DNA of 59,884 bases from Lentisphaerae bacterium ADurb.Bin242 (GTDB lineage Bacteria > Verrucomicrobiota > Lentisphaeria > Victivallales > UBA1829). The notes below the pieces were generated by a model, which saw nothing but the letters and a program-made list of their open reading frames with translations, was not told the origin of the DNA and searched no databases. The position numbers were made by a program, and so were the translations under genes. Of the stretch, positions 44,248 to 53,683 are shown in pieces. The stretch's first letter is position 1, and every line of letters begins with the position of its first letter. The stretch is from NCBI GenBank assembly GCA_002069785.1, contig MWCA01000026.1:1-59884 (forward strand), in the 5' to 3' direction.

Positions 44248-46956
44248 TTAGAAATCCTTGCGGTTAAGGGATGGTGAAATGTTGGATTTATCCATTTCGT
44301 CTTTATTCCGGCAACCTTCCGGCAGTTCCACGTCGGCAATGCCGATCCGATCCAGCGAGATGCTCATCGGTTCCATGTTGGTGACAAAGAAGCCAAGCCT
44401 CAGGTAGAGCGGCTTTTTCGGGTCGACGCCGCCATTTTCCCGGATGCGAAGCCGTCTGACCGGCAGATTGACATGCCGCCACTGGTTGTCGGACCCGGAT
44501 TCCGTGAAATCCAGCAGGGCTTCGGCTCCTCCGCCGGGGTTGAGAAGATAGACGTCGAAGCGCTGGATGTATTCCGGATGCGACAAACGGTAATCGAAAA
44601 GAAGGGTCCTGATGTTTTTATTCTCCGGAAGCGGCACATCGATGGTGACGCGCCCCGTATTGGCGTTTTTCAGAAGAGGCGGCACGTCGATCCGGAGCGA
44701 TTTCCCCGGAGTCGGAGCATCGGGCGTAAGGGCAATCGAGGATTTCAACATTCCGGCATTGCGGCCGGGGAGACATCCGATGCGGAAATCCGCCGGCACG
44801 GCGCCGGATTCGAAGTCGGCGACGCAAGTGATGACTTTCCGGTCGGCTTCAACGGTTTTCCGGGACGCGGGAACGGCGCGGATGGCAGCCTTGTCATCGG
44901 GTGGCGCCGGAAGGGCTCCTTCGGGGTCAATGGCACTGACGGCAAACAGTGCCGGGGCAATTCCGGAAGTCCGCGTGGTGGAAAAAACCACCTCTTTAAC
45001 CAGGACATCAGGACGCGGATTGACCCAATCCAGAGCATGGAAGCCGTAAAGATATCCGTGCCGGTCGATGCCGCGGTTGACCAGCCGGGCGTCATAACCG
45101 CCCGTTCCGGCGTTCCAGTTGCACAGATTGTAGCGGTAAACCAGGTCAACGGTACGGCTTTTCCCGTCGAGATAGTTTATCTTCAGGGAACCGAGCACCG
45201 GTTTCTGATTGTATTCCAGTTCATTGAGAGTGGACGCCGCCATCAGGAAGGAGAGTCCGGCCAGTTTGCAATGGACCGGAACAGTTACCGGCTTCGAAGC
45301 GTACCCGTCTTCTTTCGAACCGGAAAGTACAACGCCGAAATAGCGGTCCTTGCTGGTGATCAGCCGGAACTTCTCCGGTCCGGAAGCCAACTCTTTTTGA
45401 AGTACTGCCAATGCTTCCGGTGTGAAGTCCGGAAATTCCTCCCCGCCTCCGGCCGCATGATTGATCACGCCGCCAAGCGGCACTTCCGCCGCCTTCCGGC
45501 CGCTGAAATCGGGCAGGTCCCGGGGGTCCAGCAGACGCCGTGTCTCATAGACCGGATCGTATGGCAGCGAGGTATAGATCGACCCCGGATGCGGCTTCCA
45601 CGAATAATCGCCGCCGATGGCGCTTCCCGCGTAGCCGTGCGGGGAGCCGCGGCGGGCTTTTTCCGGATCGAAAGCGGGATCGACATCCCACCACTGGGAG
45701 AGGATGCATCCGAGGCTGCCGAGTTCCTTCGCCTGCCGGGGCAGCGCGGCCGTATTGAGCAGACGCCGCGTCCATGACATGTGAAGGACCGGGAACCCGC
45801 GTTTCGTGAAGGAAAGCGTGCTGGCGGCGGGCGGATACGGGGCATACTCCCAGACCAGGATGACGTTGCGACGGTCGAGCGTGTCAAGCATTTTGATGAT
45901 CCTGCTGTTGACATGGGAGTTTTCCAGAAACTGGTCATGGGCGACAATCGGGATCGCCCCGAGCCGGCGGATCAATTCCTCCAGTTTTCCGACATGACCG
46001 GCGACCAGTTCGGCCGGATCGTGCTTTCTGCACTCGTCGCAAACCTGGAAAGGACAGTAAGAAATTTCATCCAGTCCGATGCAGTAGTATTTCGGTTGGA
46101 AAAACTCCGCCGTTTCACGGATGCACTTTTTCATCAGCTCCAGCGGAAGCGGCTTGGAAAGACAGTAGGCGCTGTTCCACGGAGTCCGGGCGGGGCCTTC
46201 ACTGATGTCCGTCTCGAATTTCGGGTGGGCGCGCATCCAGTAAACATGGCTGACCGCCTGTAAGAAGGGAATGATTTCCATCTGATTGGCGCGGGCCGTT
46301 TCCAGGAGCGCCATCATATCCTGTTTGCTGAACGCGGCTTTGCGGTTCGAAAGGGGATTCCCTTCAAACGGAAAACCATCGGAAATCTCGAGCATCAGGG
46401 TGTTGTATTTGTACATGCCGAGCATATCGATCACCTTGCGGTACCGACCGATGCTTTCCGGTCCATGGCCGCGCAGTTCGACATACGCGCCGCGTAGGGC
46501 CAGATCCGGCCAGTCCTCGATGCGGACCGCCTTCCATTGGTTTCCGGGACTGTTGCGAACGATCCAGCGCAGGCTCTGCATTCCGTAAAAAAGCCCCCGT
46601 CTGTGCCGGGCGGCGACCGTGACGCCGGTCCGTGCGACCGTAAGCGTGTATCCTTCCACATTTTCCGGGACGTCCCGCTCGGTGAGAATGAATTGGAGCA
46701 ATCCCTTTTCACTCTTTTCAAGAAGAATTTCCGGAGAGTGCTCCTTCAGTGTTTTTTCCAGGCCGGTCAGGTCGAATCCGGCGGGCGCGGATACGGTCAG
46801 CTTTTCCGGGACGGTGAAACTCCCGGCTCCCGCGGCAAGCTTTTGCACTTCCGGGATGATGACGGGAAAATCCTGTTTCCAGGGAATCTCCTTTGCCGGG
46901 AGAGCCGAAAAGACCATCGAGGCTGCCAGCGATGCCATACATATTCCTCTGTTCAT
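44248..46956 (-). CDS. Secreted GH20-like beta-hexosaminidase
   Basis: 902 residues; signal peptide MNRGICMASLAASMVFSALPA. Residues about 28-150 resemble the GH20b N-terminal domain (IIPEVQKLAAGAGSF, YTLTVARTGVTVAARHRRGL); about 150-500 is the barrel: ALRGAYVELRG, YYCIGLDEISYCPFQVCDEC with Asp-Glu near 296-297 as the catalytic pair seen in GH20. Two C-terminal beta-sandwiches follow, including a CBM11/CBM-like region (LRIDVPPLLKN, PLYLRLGFFV). GGAGGAG in the end of the previous gene is its ribosome site. Likely releases N-acetylhexosamines from host or bacterial glycans. Confidence 0.82.
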   Translation of the reverse strand: MNRGICMASLAASMVFSALPAKEIPWKQDFPVIIPEVQKLAAGAGSFTVPEKLTVSAPAGFDLTGLEKTLKEHSPEILLEKSEKGLLQFILTERDVPENVEGYTLTVARTGVTVAARHRRGLFYGMQSLRWIVRNSPGNQWKAVRIEDWPDLALRGAYVELRGHGPESIGRYRKVIDMLGMYKYNTLMLEISDGFPFEGNPLSNRKAAFSKQDMMALLETARANQMEIIPFLQAVSHVYWMRAHPKFETDISEGPARTPWNSAYCLSKPLPLELMKKCIRETAEFFQPKYYCIGLDEISYCPFQVCDECRKHDPAELVAGHVGKLEELIRRLGAIPIVAHDQFLENSHVNSRIIKMLDTLDRRNVILVWEYAPYPPAASTLSFTKRGFPVLHMSWTRRLLNTAALPRQAKELGSLGCILSQWWDVDPAFDPEKARRGSPHGYAGSAIGGDYSWKPHPGSIYTSLPYDPVYETRRLLDPRDLPDFSGRKAAEVPLGGVINHAAGGGEEFPDFTPEALAVLQKELASGPEKFRLITSKDRYFGVVLSGSKEDGYASKPVTVPVHCKLAGLSFLMAASTLNELEYNQKPVLGSLKINYLDGKSRTVDLVYRYNLCNWNAGTGGYDARLVNRGIDRHGYLYGFHALDWVNPRPDVLVKEVVFSTTRTSGIAPALFAVSAIDPEGALPAPPDDKAAIRAVPASRKTVEADRKVITCVADFESGAVPADFRIGCLPGRNAGMLKSSIALTPDAPTPGKSLRIDVPPLLKNANTGRVTIDVPLPENKNIRTLLFDYRLSHPEYIQRFDVYLLNPGGGAEALLDFTESGSDNQWRHVNLPVRRLRIRENGGVDPKKPLYLRLGFFVTNMEPMSISLDRIGIADVELPEGCRNKDEMDKSNISPSLNRKDF

Positions 46957-46959
46957 ATT

Positions 46960-47880
46960 TCAGTCACACTCCTCCAGCTTGATGTTGCGGAAAAGAATGC
47001 CGCTTCCCTTCGGCATTTCACCCGGAACGAACGGATAGAGCAATATCGCCGCCTTCGCCGTGCCGGGCCACCAGTCATATAAGGCAGGTGCGTTCAGCGG
47101 ACGGAGCCGGGTGCCGGGGGAAACAGTCACGCTCAGCGTTTTCCAGCGGTCGCCGAGCTTTTCGAAACCGGTGAATATCCCGAAAAATTTACGGTCGAGG
47201 TGGAGCCGGACGGGAGTTCCCGCCGGATAGCTTTTTTCCAGCGGCTTTTTCAAGGTCACGGTGCCGTCGTCCGCCACGCTGGAAAGGAACGGGGAAAGAT
47301 TGAAATTCGGCAAATCCCCCTGCTTTCCCGAAGGATCGGTGTCGAAGGCGACCCGGCCGATGGAGGCGGCGGTTGCCCGGTCCCATTTTGCAACTTCTTT
47401 CACCTTGAACACGGTTCCGCCTTTCGGGGCGTCGGAAACCAGCACGCTCTCGGAACCAGGCACAAAACAGATGTTGGGACCGTAAATACGGACCCCGTCG
47501 GCGGTATGGGGCAAGACCGCAAAGACAATGGAGAGTTCATCACTGTCCGGAGCCAGCCGGAATTCGCCGGAAAGCCGGTAGCGCTTGCCGGTATCGACGG
47601 GCACGAGTTTCGTGTAAAACGCCCGTTTTTCGTTCAGAAGCAGGGCGTTCTGCTCCGGATACGGGAGCGGCGCTTTGGACCTGAGATCGGTGAAATCTTC
47701 CGGTTTGGAGGGAGCGAGCACGGGAACCGGTCCGGCATGAAGAGCGGCGGAAACTCCCGTCGCCAGCAGAAACAGCATGAATTTCGCCATTCCGCCGGAG
47801 AGACGGCCGAGGAAAACGGACGGTTCCGCAGCGAAAAGCGTTCGATTTTTCGATGATGTGACATTTTCATAAACAGTCAT
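46960..47880 (-). CDS. Secreted protein of unknown function with beta-sandwich folds
   Basis: 306 residues from the ATG at 47880, just after AGGAGGAATAAA. The hydrophobic signal segment is only at residues 32-49 (AKFMLFLLATGVSAALHA), so a Met at 31 could be the true start; the ribosome site argues for the upstream one. The mature region is strand-rich (GKRYRLSGEFRLAP, RVAFDTDPSGKQG, SVTVSPGTRL) and resembles carbohydrate-binding modules; no catalytic motif found. Located between the GH42-like and GH20-like genes in the operon. Confidence 0.6.
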   Translation of the reverse strand: MTVYENVTSSKNRTLFAAEPSVFLGRLSGGMAKFMLFLLATGVSAALHAGPVPVLAPSKPEDFTDLRSKAPLPYPEQNALLLNEKRAFYTKLVPVDTGKRYRLSGEFRLAPDSDELSIVFAVLPHTADGVRIYGPNICFVPGSESVLVSDAPKGGTVFKVKEVAKWDRATAASIGRVAFDTDPSGKQGDLPNFNLSPFLSSVADDGTVTLKKPLEKSYPAGTPVRLHLDRKFFGIFTGFEKLGDRWKTLSVTVSPGTRLRPLNAPALYDWWPGTAKAAILLYPFVPGEMPKGSGILFRNIKLEECD

Positions 47881-47980
47881 TTTATTCCTCCTGTGTTTTT
47901 GTCCCTGTCAAACCTCTCCGGTTTGAATGATACAAACCGTATTGTTCTTATGAAAGGCATGACCGGAACAACAAGTTTTA

Positions 47981-49891
47981 TCATCTTTCATATTTGAAAA
48001 GCCGGGTATCCGGTCCCGCGGCATCGATTTCAATGCAATCGGTATTTTCGTAAGTTTCACCGGTGAAAAGTTCCACAATCTTCCGGCACTTCATCGGAAA
48101 GGAGATTTGAAACGAACAGGCCCCGCCGGTATGCACCGCCGCAAAACGGGCGTTGGCGAAAACCGGCAGCGCCCGGTCGCACCAGAGACGCACCCCGGCG
48201 TCACGAACGATTTTCCGCATGTCTTCCGGCGTCAACGCGGAAAGTTCGGAGACCAGAACAGAACGCCATGACTCCATTTCTATGGTGCTTGTTCCCGGAG
48301 TTCCGAACGGGATGCCGCAAATACGCTGAACATTGGCTTCGTCCCATTGACCGTTGTTGACTATCCCCGGAGCAAAGAACCAGACGATGGTCCGGCCTCC
48401 GTGCATGACATGCCGGCGCAAAAGATCGAGTTTTTCCGGTTTCAGCTCGAAAGGATGCTGGCAGATGACCAGTTTTATTCGCGCCATATCCTGTTTTTCG
48501 AGGTCGCGGAACGAGCCGACGACATAGGGAGTTCCGGCACGATTAAGCAGAAGCTGCGCTGTGCGTGTGAACGGCACGAAGCCGGGGTTTCTGTCATTCA
48601 GGTACAGCATGTTTTCCGGGTCGCAAAGCACCATGATTTCCGCGGCTTCCCCGGTCGGATGGAATGCCTCGGCATCCCAGATTTTCCTGGCGGCCGGAAT
48701 CAGCTCGCGGGCGGCGGGAGAGTCCCACCAGCCGCCCAGCATGTCGAACCACCATGTGGAGGAATGGCTGATGAGATTGAAAGAGAATTCCCGTTTGATT
48801 CCGGCCGCCACCTCGGCATTGTCGCGCCAGATGTTGACTTCGGGGTTGAACTGTTCCGGGGACCGCATGGTATAGGTGCGGTGGTCGCAGCTGTTGAGCA
48901 TGCGTTTTCCCAGGAGGCGCAGGGTTTCCATTGGAATCATCGAGCCGCTTCCCCCGCCCATGCCGCGGTCCCAGTAGACGCCCGGGGCAAGAAAAAAGTC
49001 CAGTTCCGGCGTGTTGAAGACCCGTTCATAATCCAGGTGACAGTGATCGGTGACGGCGGTGCTCAGTCCCACGACATAACCGAATGTGGTTCCCAGTTCA
49101 ATTTCCGGACGGATCACCTCGCGGGCTTTCTGGGCAAAGTAAATGACGGTATCGGCGATCAGAACGTTATTGAACTTCCAGTAATTCAACGCGTCACGGT
49201 CGATCACCGGGTCCCGGAGCAGACCGGAGGGACCGCAGCAGGCCAGGGCGGGATCACGTTCCGCAAGTTCTTTCGACGCGTCCGGCGCCGGAGGAAAATG
49301 TTCCGCATGCTCGCGTACCGACCGGGGCGGAATATCCCGGGGGACCGGCAGACCTTCTTCTTCACACCAGCGCCGATAGGCATACAACCGGTAAATGCTC
49401 TCTTCGCCGTTCGAACGGTCGAACCATTCGGTCGTGGCTCCCGCGGTATAAATGTAGGCTTTCACCATGGGAGCGTAATGCGTCTCCAGATGCCGGAGGA
49501 GCGATTGAAAATAATCGGTAACCGCGTCGAGATACTCCCGGCTGGAACAGATTTTCCCCAATTCCATATAGGAATCAAAACGGAGTCCGCAAGGGCCCGG
49601 ACGGACCCACCACGCGGGAGGATTGATGTCCATATAAAAAATCACCTTGGCATCCGGCACGGCGGCTTGCAACTCGGCCACATGGCGGTCGACCGGGGAA
49701 AAATCGTATTTCCGTTCGCCGGTCCAGACCGGCTGGTATCGGGTATAGGGCTGACCGGCGGCATTCAGACTGTTCGAAATCATCAGCGTGAAGGTATCGA
49801 CGCCATCGCGCCGGAAACGCTTCATGGTCTCCCATTCCGGCAGGAACGAACGATAGGCAAAGTAACGTTCACGCTCATGCAGTTTTTTCAT
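47981..49891 (-). CDS. GH42-like glycoside hydrolase, cytoplasmic
   Basis: 636 residues from MKKLHERERYF, GGAAAG upstream. The barrel occupies about 15-380 (IFYMDINPPAWW, YIYTAGATTEW with a plausible acid Glu, MRSPEQFNPEV). About 420-560 is the amidotransferase-like domain of GH42 (IMVLCDPENMLY, VICQHPFEL, GGRTIVWFFAPG). It lacks the obvious N-E pair and Cys cluster of the 16.8 kb GH42 enzyme, so activity may differ. It is the first gene of an operon divergent from AraC. Confidence 0.7.
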   Translation of the reverse strand: MKKLHERERYFAYRSFLPEWETMKRFRRDGVDTFTLMISNSLNAAGQPYTRYQPVWTGERKYDFSPVDRHVAELQAAVPDAKVIFYMDINPPAWWVRPGPCGLRFDSYMELGKICSSREYLDAVTDYFQSLLRHLETHYAPMVKAYIYTAGATTEWFDRSNGEESIYRLYAYRRWCEEEGLPVPRDIPPRSVREHAEHFPPAPDASKELAERDPALACCGPSGLLRDPVIDRDALNYWKFNNVLIADTVIYFAQKAREVIRPEIELGTTFGYVVGLSTAVTDHCHLDYERVFNTPELDFFLAPGVYWDRGMGGGSGSMIPMETLRLLGKRMLNSCDHRTYTMRSPEQFNPEVNIWRDNAEVAAGIKREFSFNLISHSSTWWFDMLGGWWDSPAARELIPAARKIWDAEAFHPTGEAAEIMVLCDPENMLYLNDRNPGFVPFTRTAQLLLNRAGTPYVVGSFRDLEKQDMARIKLVICQHPFELKPEKLDLLRRHVMHGGRTIVWFFAPGIVNNGQWDEANVQRICGIPFGTPGTSTIEMESWRSVLVSELSALTPEDMRKIVRDAGVRLWCDRALPVFANARFAAVHTGGACSFQISFPMKCRKIVELFTGETYENTDCIEIDAAGPDTRLFKYER

Positions 49892-49955
49892 ATTCGCTTT
49901 CCGGTTGGGCCATAGACAGAACTGTTTTCTCTTTATTTTGTAATATATTCCGAAT

Positions 49956-49989
49956 CCGGCTTGACACAAGCCGGTTGCGTGTGTAAAAT
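49956..49989 (+). promoter_or_regulatory. Promoter with inverted repeat over the -35 box
   Basis: TTGACA (49961-49966), 17 bases, TAAAAT (49984-49989). CCGGCTT (49956-49962) and AAGCCGG (49968-49974) form a perfect seven-base inverted repeat around GACAC, covering the -35. It lies about 150 bases upstream of the AraC start and is a likely operator. Confidence 0.65.
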
Positions 49990-50140
49990 ATACGGAAACC
50001 GCTCAAAGGAATACGAAAAAAACACATCTCCGGAAACAGCGCCGATGGATCGCATCATGCGGCGGACCGAATGGGCTGTTTGCATGAGACGCCCGGCAAA
50101 CGGCGGGATTTTCGGGGCCGGGTCAACGGGAGAATCAGCC

Positions 50141-50968
50141 ATGTCCAAAAAACCTTCCTCATCTTCCTTCAAGCAGCGGGTCGACATCATCCCCGACTTT
50201 GATCGCCAAAGCTGCCCGGTCTATCCGTTTGTCGTGCATGAAACGGAATGTTTCAAAGGGTATGCATTCTCCTCGCACAGTGAGTTCACTTTTTGGACGG
50301 TGGAACTGATGCTCTCCGGTCGTTGTCACTATAAAGCCGGCCCGTTGGATTTTGTTCTGGAACCCGGAATGGTGCTGGTGGTGCCGCCCCGACAGGACAT
50401 CTCCTTCGAATCCCACAGTACCGGCGGGGCGTATCGCAAGCTGGTGGCGGAATTCAAGGGAAGCGGGCTCGACGATCTGTTGAAGGCGTTGGGAATCGAC
50501 GGCGTAACCTTGCTGACACGGGGAGCCGCATCGATTCACAGCCTGATCGAGGAGCTGCGGGCAATTATACACTATCATACCATCAAGGAGCTGGCCGCGT
50601 TGATGGGAAAGACCTATGAGCTGCTGCACCTGGTGGCGGCCAACGCCTCCAATTCCATGCCGGTCTCAACGCTGTTGACCGACACTCAGCGGCGTTTGGA
50701 GGAAGACTATAAAGTCACCATCCCGCAGCTGGCCGCCGAACTCGGCATCAGCCGCGCCTCCTTGAACCGCAAATTCGTCGCCTCGGTGGGTTTTTCTCCC
50801 GCCCGCTACCGGAACCGCTGCCGGATGGAGAAGGCCAAACTGCTGCTCTCTTCAAGCGACCTGTCGATCAAGGAAATCGCCAACCTGCTGGGATATTGCC
50901 ATCAATTTCATTTTTCAGAAGAATTCAAGCGCTACTCCGGTATTTCCCCCCATCGCTTCCGCTCTTGA
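50141..50968 (+). CDS. AraC-family transcriptional regulator
   Basis: 275 residues from MSKKPSSSSF, with GGGAGAATCAGCC upstream of the ATG. Cupin-like sensor at about 20-135 (FVLEPGMVLVVPPRQD), then the double helix-turn-helix: VTIPQLAAELGISRASLNRKF and LSIKEIANLLGYCHQFHFSEE, ending SPHRFR. Divergent from the five-gene hydrolase operon and hence its probable regulator. Promoter and inverted-repeat operator are visible upstream. Confidence 0.87.
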   Translation: MSKKPSSSSFKQRVDIIPDFDRQSCPVYPFVVHETECFKGYAFSSHSEFTFWTVELMLSGRCHYKAGPLDFVLEPGMVLVVPPRQDISFESHSTGGAYRKLVAEFKGSGLDDLLKALGIDGVTLLTRGAASIHSLIEELRAIIHYHTIKELAALMGKTYELLHLVAANASNSMPVSTLLTDTQRRLEEDYKVTIPQLAAELGISRASLNRKFVASVGFSPARYRNRCRMEKAKLLLSSSDLSIKEIANLLGYCHQFHFSEEFKRYSGISPHRFRS

Positions 50969-51415
50969 ATTCACCATTCCGCGATGGAATCCGACACGTT
51001 GGAGAATTCCGTTCAGATGCCGTCCGTGAAAATGCGTTCAGCGACATCGGGCTGACCGAAAACCGGATAAAGGATCTCATCCGCTGGAAACGGATAATAT
51101 TGAATTCCTCCGTCAGAAGCCTCTAAAATGTATACACCACCAAGCTTTCACACTCAAACATTCTTCGCACACACCCATGAAAAACGCCAAACTATAGGAT
51201 TCGGCAGTCCCCTGCCGAACTGCGTCAACTCAGTTCGCGACGGAGTCACGAACCTACCTTCTTTTGTATCAAAACAAAGGACCGTCGTGAAGTAAAGTTG
51301 TTCTTCCGGAAAATGTCGGCCGGACCGAAGGAGAACGAGGGGACGAATCATAAAAAATTCCCCGGTCCGGAATGAAGGTGAGTCCGGGCCGGGGAAGGGG
51401 GGCAAGACAGTCGGT
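50969..51415. other. 447-base intergenic stretch with strong secondary structure
   Basis: No supported gene. The part 51200-51290 holds overlapping inverted repeats: TTCGGCAG/CTGCCGAA (51200-51207, 51212-51219), CGAACTG/CAGTTCG (51216-51222, 51231-51237) and CGACGG/CCGTCG further out. A terminator follows at 51351-51394. A structured RNA or a small interspersed repeat is possible. Confidence 0.5.
51351..51394 (-). terminator. Rho-independent terminator of the DUF4838 operon
   Basis: Minus strand: CCCCGGCCCGGACT pairs with TCCGGACCGGGG across a short loop, about 11 base pairs with one G-U, then a T-rich run (51350-51359 as A run on the plus strand). It is 22 bases after the last stop of the operon. 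Confidence 0.8.
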
Positions 51416-53683
51416 TTACTTCTTTATTTTTTCAATGGCTCCGCCGGGCAGAAGGCGGTAACTCGAATCGATCGCGGGCGCCCGCTCGGGGAGGCGCGGC
51501 CCCGTGAAGAGGAATGCGGGAAGGATGATTCCGCCGGTTCCGATTTCCGAGTTGCCGCGCCGCTCCACCTGAATCGCAATCAGGTTCTCTTGTTTGTCGG
51601 AGAGGGTTCCCGTGAGGTCGAAGGGCATCGGCTTCATGAACCCGGAGCCCATGCCGATGTATTTTCCGTTGCACCAGACGCGAACGACGTTGTCCGCGCC
51701 CGGAATGAGGAGCCCGACCGCCTTTTCCTGGATCGGGGGCGTCCGGATGCGATACCAGACGGAGCCGTTGGGAAGGTTGATCAGGCCCTGTCTGGCCCAG
51801 GTCGATTCGTATGTGCGGGTGGTCACGAGGTCATCGTCGGCCATTTCCGGGTTCATCAGCCCGAGTTTTTCTCCCTGGCTGTAGGGATCGAAGATCGTTT
51901 TGAGACGGTCGGGGAAGGGAAAGACGATCCGGTAAGGCGCACTGGAATAGAACCTGGATTTTTCGAGGGGAGACTGGAGGAAGCGGGTCATCATACGGCT
52001 TGCTCCGCTCGCGACGACGCCTTTTCCGGTTTTGAACAAGGCTTCTTTTTCCTTCTGCATTCCGATGAAGATTTTTTCCGCTTCCGCAAACTTGAAATCG
52101 TTCATCCGGCGGCGCAATTCAAGGAAGTCCCCGAGCTGGACGACCGGGAAACGGGCAAGGCGGATGCGTTCTTTTTCCGCAGGGAGTCCGGCGGCTTTTT
52201 CCGCTTCGTCGATGAGGCGGAGGGAGTCCGCGACGAACTTCTGATCGTACATCAGCGGGAACGAGTGGAAACTTCCGGCCTGTTCCTGTGCTTTCGACTG
52301 GCGGTCGGTCAGCATCAGCCAGTATTTTTCCATGGGAGCCGCGCCGTCGCCATAGGCCTTGCGGCAGAAATGGGCGAGAGTGGCTTTCATATCCGCGTTC
52401 ACGTTCCAGAGCAGGGTCGCTTCGTAATAGTTCGAAGGCGCGAGTGTCGCACTGGCTGCGATGGATTCGTTATAGACTCCGAGGACGCCCATTTTGTGGT
52501 AAAGCGGCAGGTCGTCGGCCCACATTTTGAGTTTGGAATAAGGCAGGAAGTGTTCGGCCAGATTCCAATTGTATCCGCGGAAGAATTTCGGAACCGGTTC
52601 TTTCGCCCATTGATCGAGAATCTGCTTGTAATAGGCACGTGTGGAAACCGGTTCGAGCGTGGAGTGAAGGCGTGAATAGCTGATGTCGGCGATGACGATC
52701 ACGGTGCGCGGGTGGATCTTGTAACGGGCCGGATAATCCGCGTGACAGCCGTAAAGGTAGAATCCGAGATACAGGTTCGGATACTCCTTCCCGATCCTGT
52801 CGAAGATCCGGTTGATGAGCAGAATCTGGAGATCGGTGATGTCATGGTATCCGGAAATGGGGTCGATTCTGTCCGCCGAGGCGTCCATGCTCTCCTTGGA
52901 GACCGAATATCCGCCGCCGTCGGACGGTCCGACGCCGATACAGACGAGTTTGTCCTTCGGCCACTTGTTTTTCCGGAACTGGTCGCGGATATATTCGCAG
53001 AACAGTTCGATGACGCGTGGATGGGTGGTTTCGAGCTGGAGACCTTGCCGTTTCAGGGAACCGTCGAGCTGGCGGACCAGCGCATACATTTCCGGATTGG
53101 CGTCGAATTCCTTCTGGTTGTTTTTGATGATGATTCCCCAGACGTGTCCTCCGAGCATGACCAGCGGATGCGTATCGCGGCCGGTCAGCTTCATCCGCCG
53201 CTTCCAGACTTCGAAGTCGGCTTTTTCTGTTCCCGGGAAGATGCGGGCATTGCCGGAGAGCCAGGGGGAGCGCACGGCGAACGAGGGACGTTCCGTGATG
53301 TCCATATCCGGAATGGAAAGGGTTTTCACGGACGGGATGACTTCACCGAGTTCGCCGGGCATGACCCAGTCGCAGCCGAGGCGGCGGAGGAATTCATAGA
53401 TTCCGTTTTCCCCGCAGATGGTCACGTTCGGGCCTTTGACACACAGACGGAAGCCGTCACCGTCGAATTTTTTAAGAACAATGCGTGTGGGAGCCTTTTT
53501 CTCTCCGACGGGCAGTTCAGCGCCGCAGAGTTTCTTGAAATGGTATTGCAGGTCCTTGACGGCGGCGCTGTCGGGCATGGAGCCGAGTTCGAGTGTGGCG
53601 ACCGGCTTGCCGTCCCGGACCAGTTCCGCGGCTCCGGTCAGCATGACTGCTCCGGCCAGTGTGAGGGTGATCAGTTTCTTCAT
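51416..53683 (-). CDS. Secreted DUF4838-type glycosidase lacking the Cys cluster
   Basis: 755 residues from MKKLITLTLAGAVMLTGAA (GGAAAAG upstream), a signal peptide. N-terminal GH67N-like domain at about 20-130 (LELGSMPDSAAVKDLQYHFK). The DUF4838 barrel follows, with VGPSDGGGYSVSKESMD near 250, where paralogs have C-x-C-x2-C. The C-terminal region about 620-740 is a beta-sandwich like the GH2 sugar-binding domain (GADNVVRVWCNGKYIGMGSG). It is the last gene of a LacI, prepilin, DUF4838, remnant, DUF4838 operon. The start codon overlaps the preceding remnant's stop in ATGA. Confidence 0.82.
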   Translation of the reverse strand: MKKLITLTLAGAVMLTGAAELVRDGKPVATLELGSMPDSAAVKDLQYHFKKLCGAELPVGEKKAPTRIVLKKFDGDGFRLCVKGPNVTICGENGIYEFLRRLGCDWVMPGELGEVIPSVKTLSIPDMDITERPSFAVRSPWLSGNARIFPGTEKADFEVWKRRMKLTGRDTHPLVMLGGHVWGIIIKNNQKEFDANPEMYALVRQLDGSLKRQGLQLETTHPRVIELFCEYIRDQFRKNKWPKDKLVCIGVGPSDGGGYSVSKESMDASADRIDPISGYHDITDLQILLINRIFDRIGKEYPNLYLGFYLYGCHADYPARYKIHPRTVIVIADISYSRLHSTLEPVSTRAYYKQILDQWAKEPVPKFFRGYNWNLAEHFLPYSKLKMWADDLPLYHKMGVLGVYNESIAASATLAPSNYYEATLLWNVNADMKATLAHFCRKAYGDGAAPMEKYWLMLTDRQSKAQEQAGSFHSFPLMYDQKFVADSLRLIDEAEKAAGLPAEKERIRLARFPVVQLGDFLELRRRMNDFKFAEAEKIFIGMQKEKEALFKTGKGVVASGASRMMTRFLQSPLEKSRFYSSAPYRIVFPFPDRLKTIFDPYSQGEKLGLMNPEMADDDLVTTRTYESTWARQGLINLPNGSVWYRIRTPPIQEKAVGLLIPGADNVVRVWCNGKYIGMGSGFMKPMPFDLTGTLSDKQENLIAIQVERRGNSEIGTGGIILPAFLFTGPRLPERAPAIDSSYRLLPGGAIEKIKK

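Noticed and set aside
51154..51405. 83-residue minus-strand frame
   Set aside because: It covers a terminator and overlapping inverted repeats; no family, and no supporting ribosome site was found.
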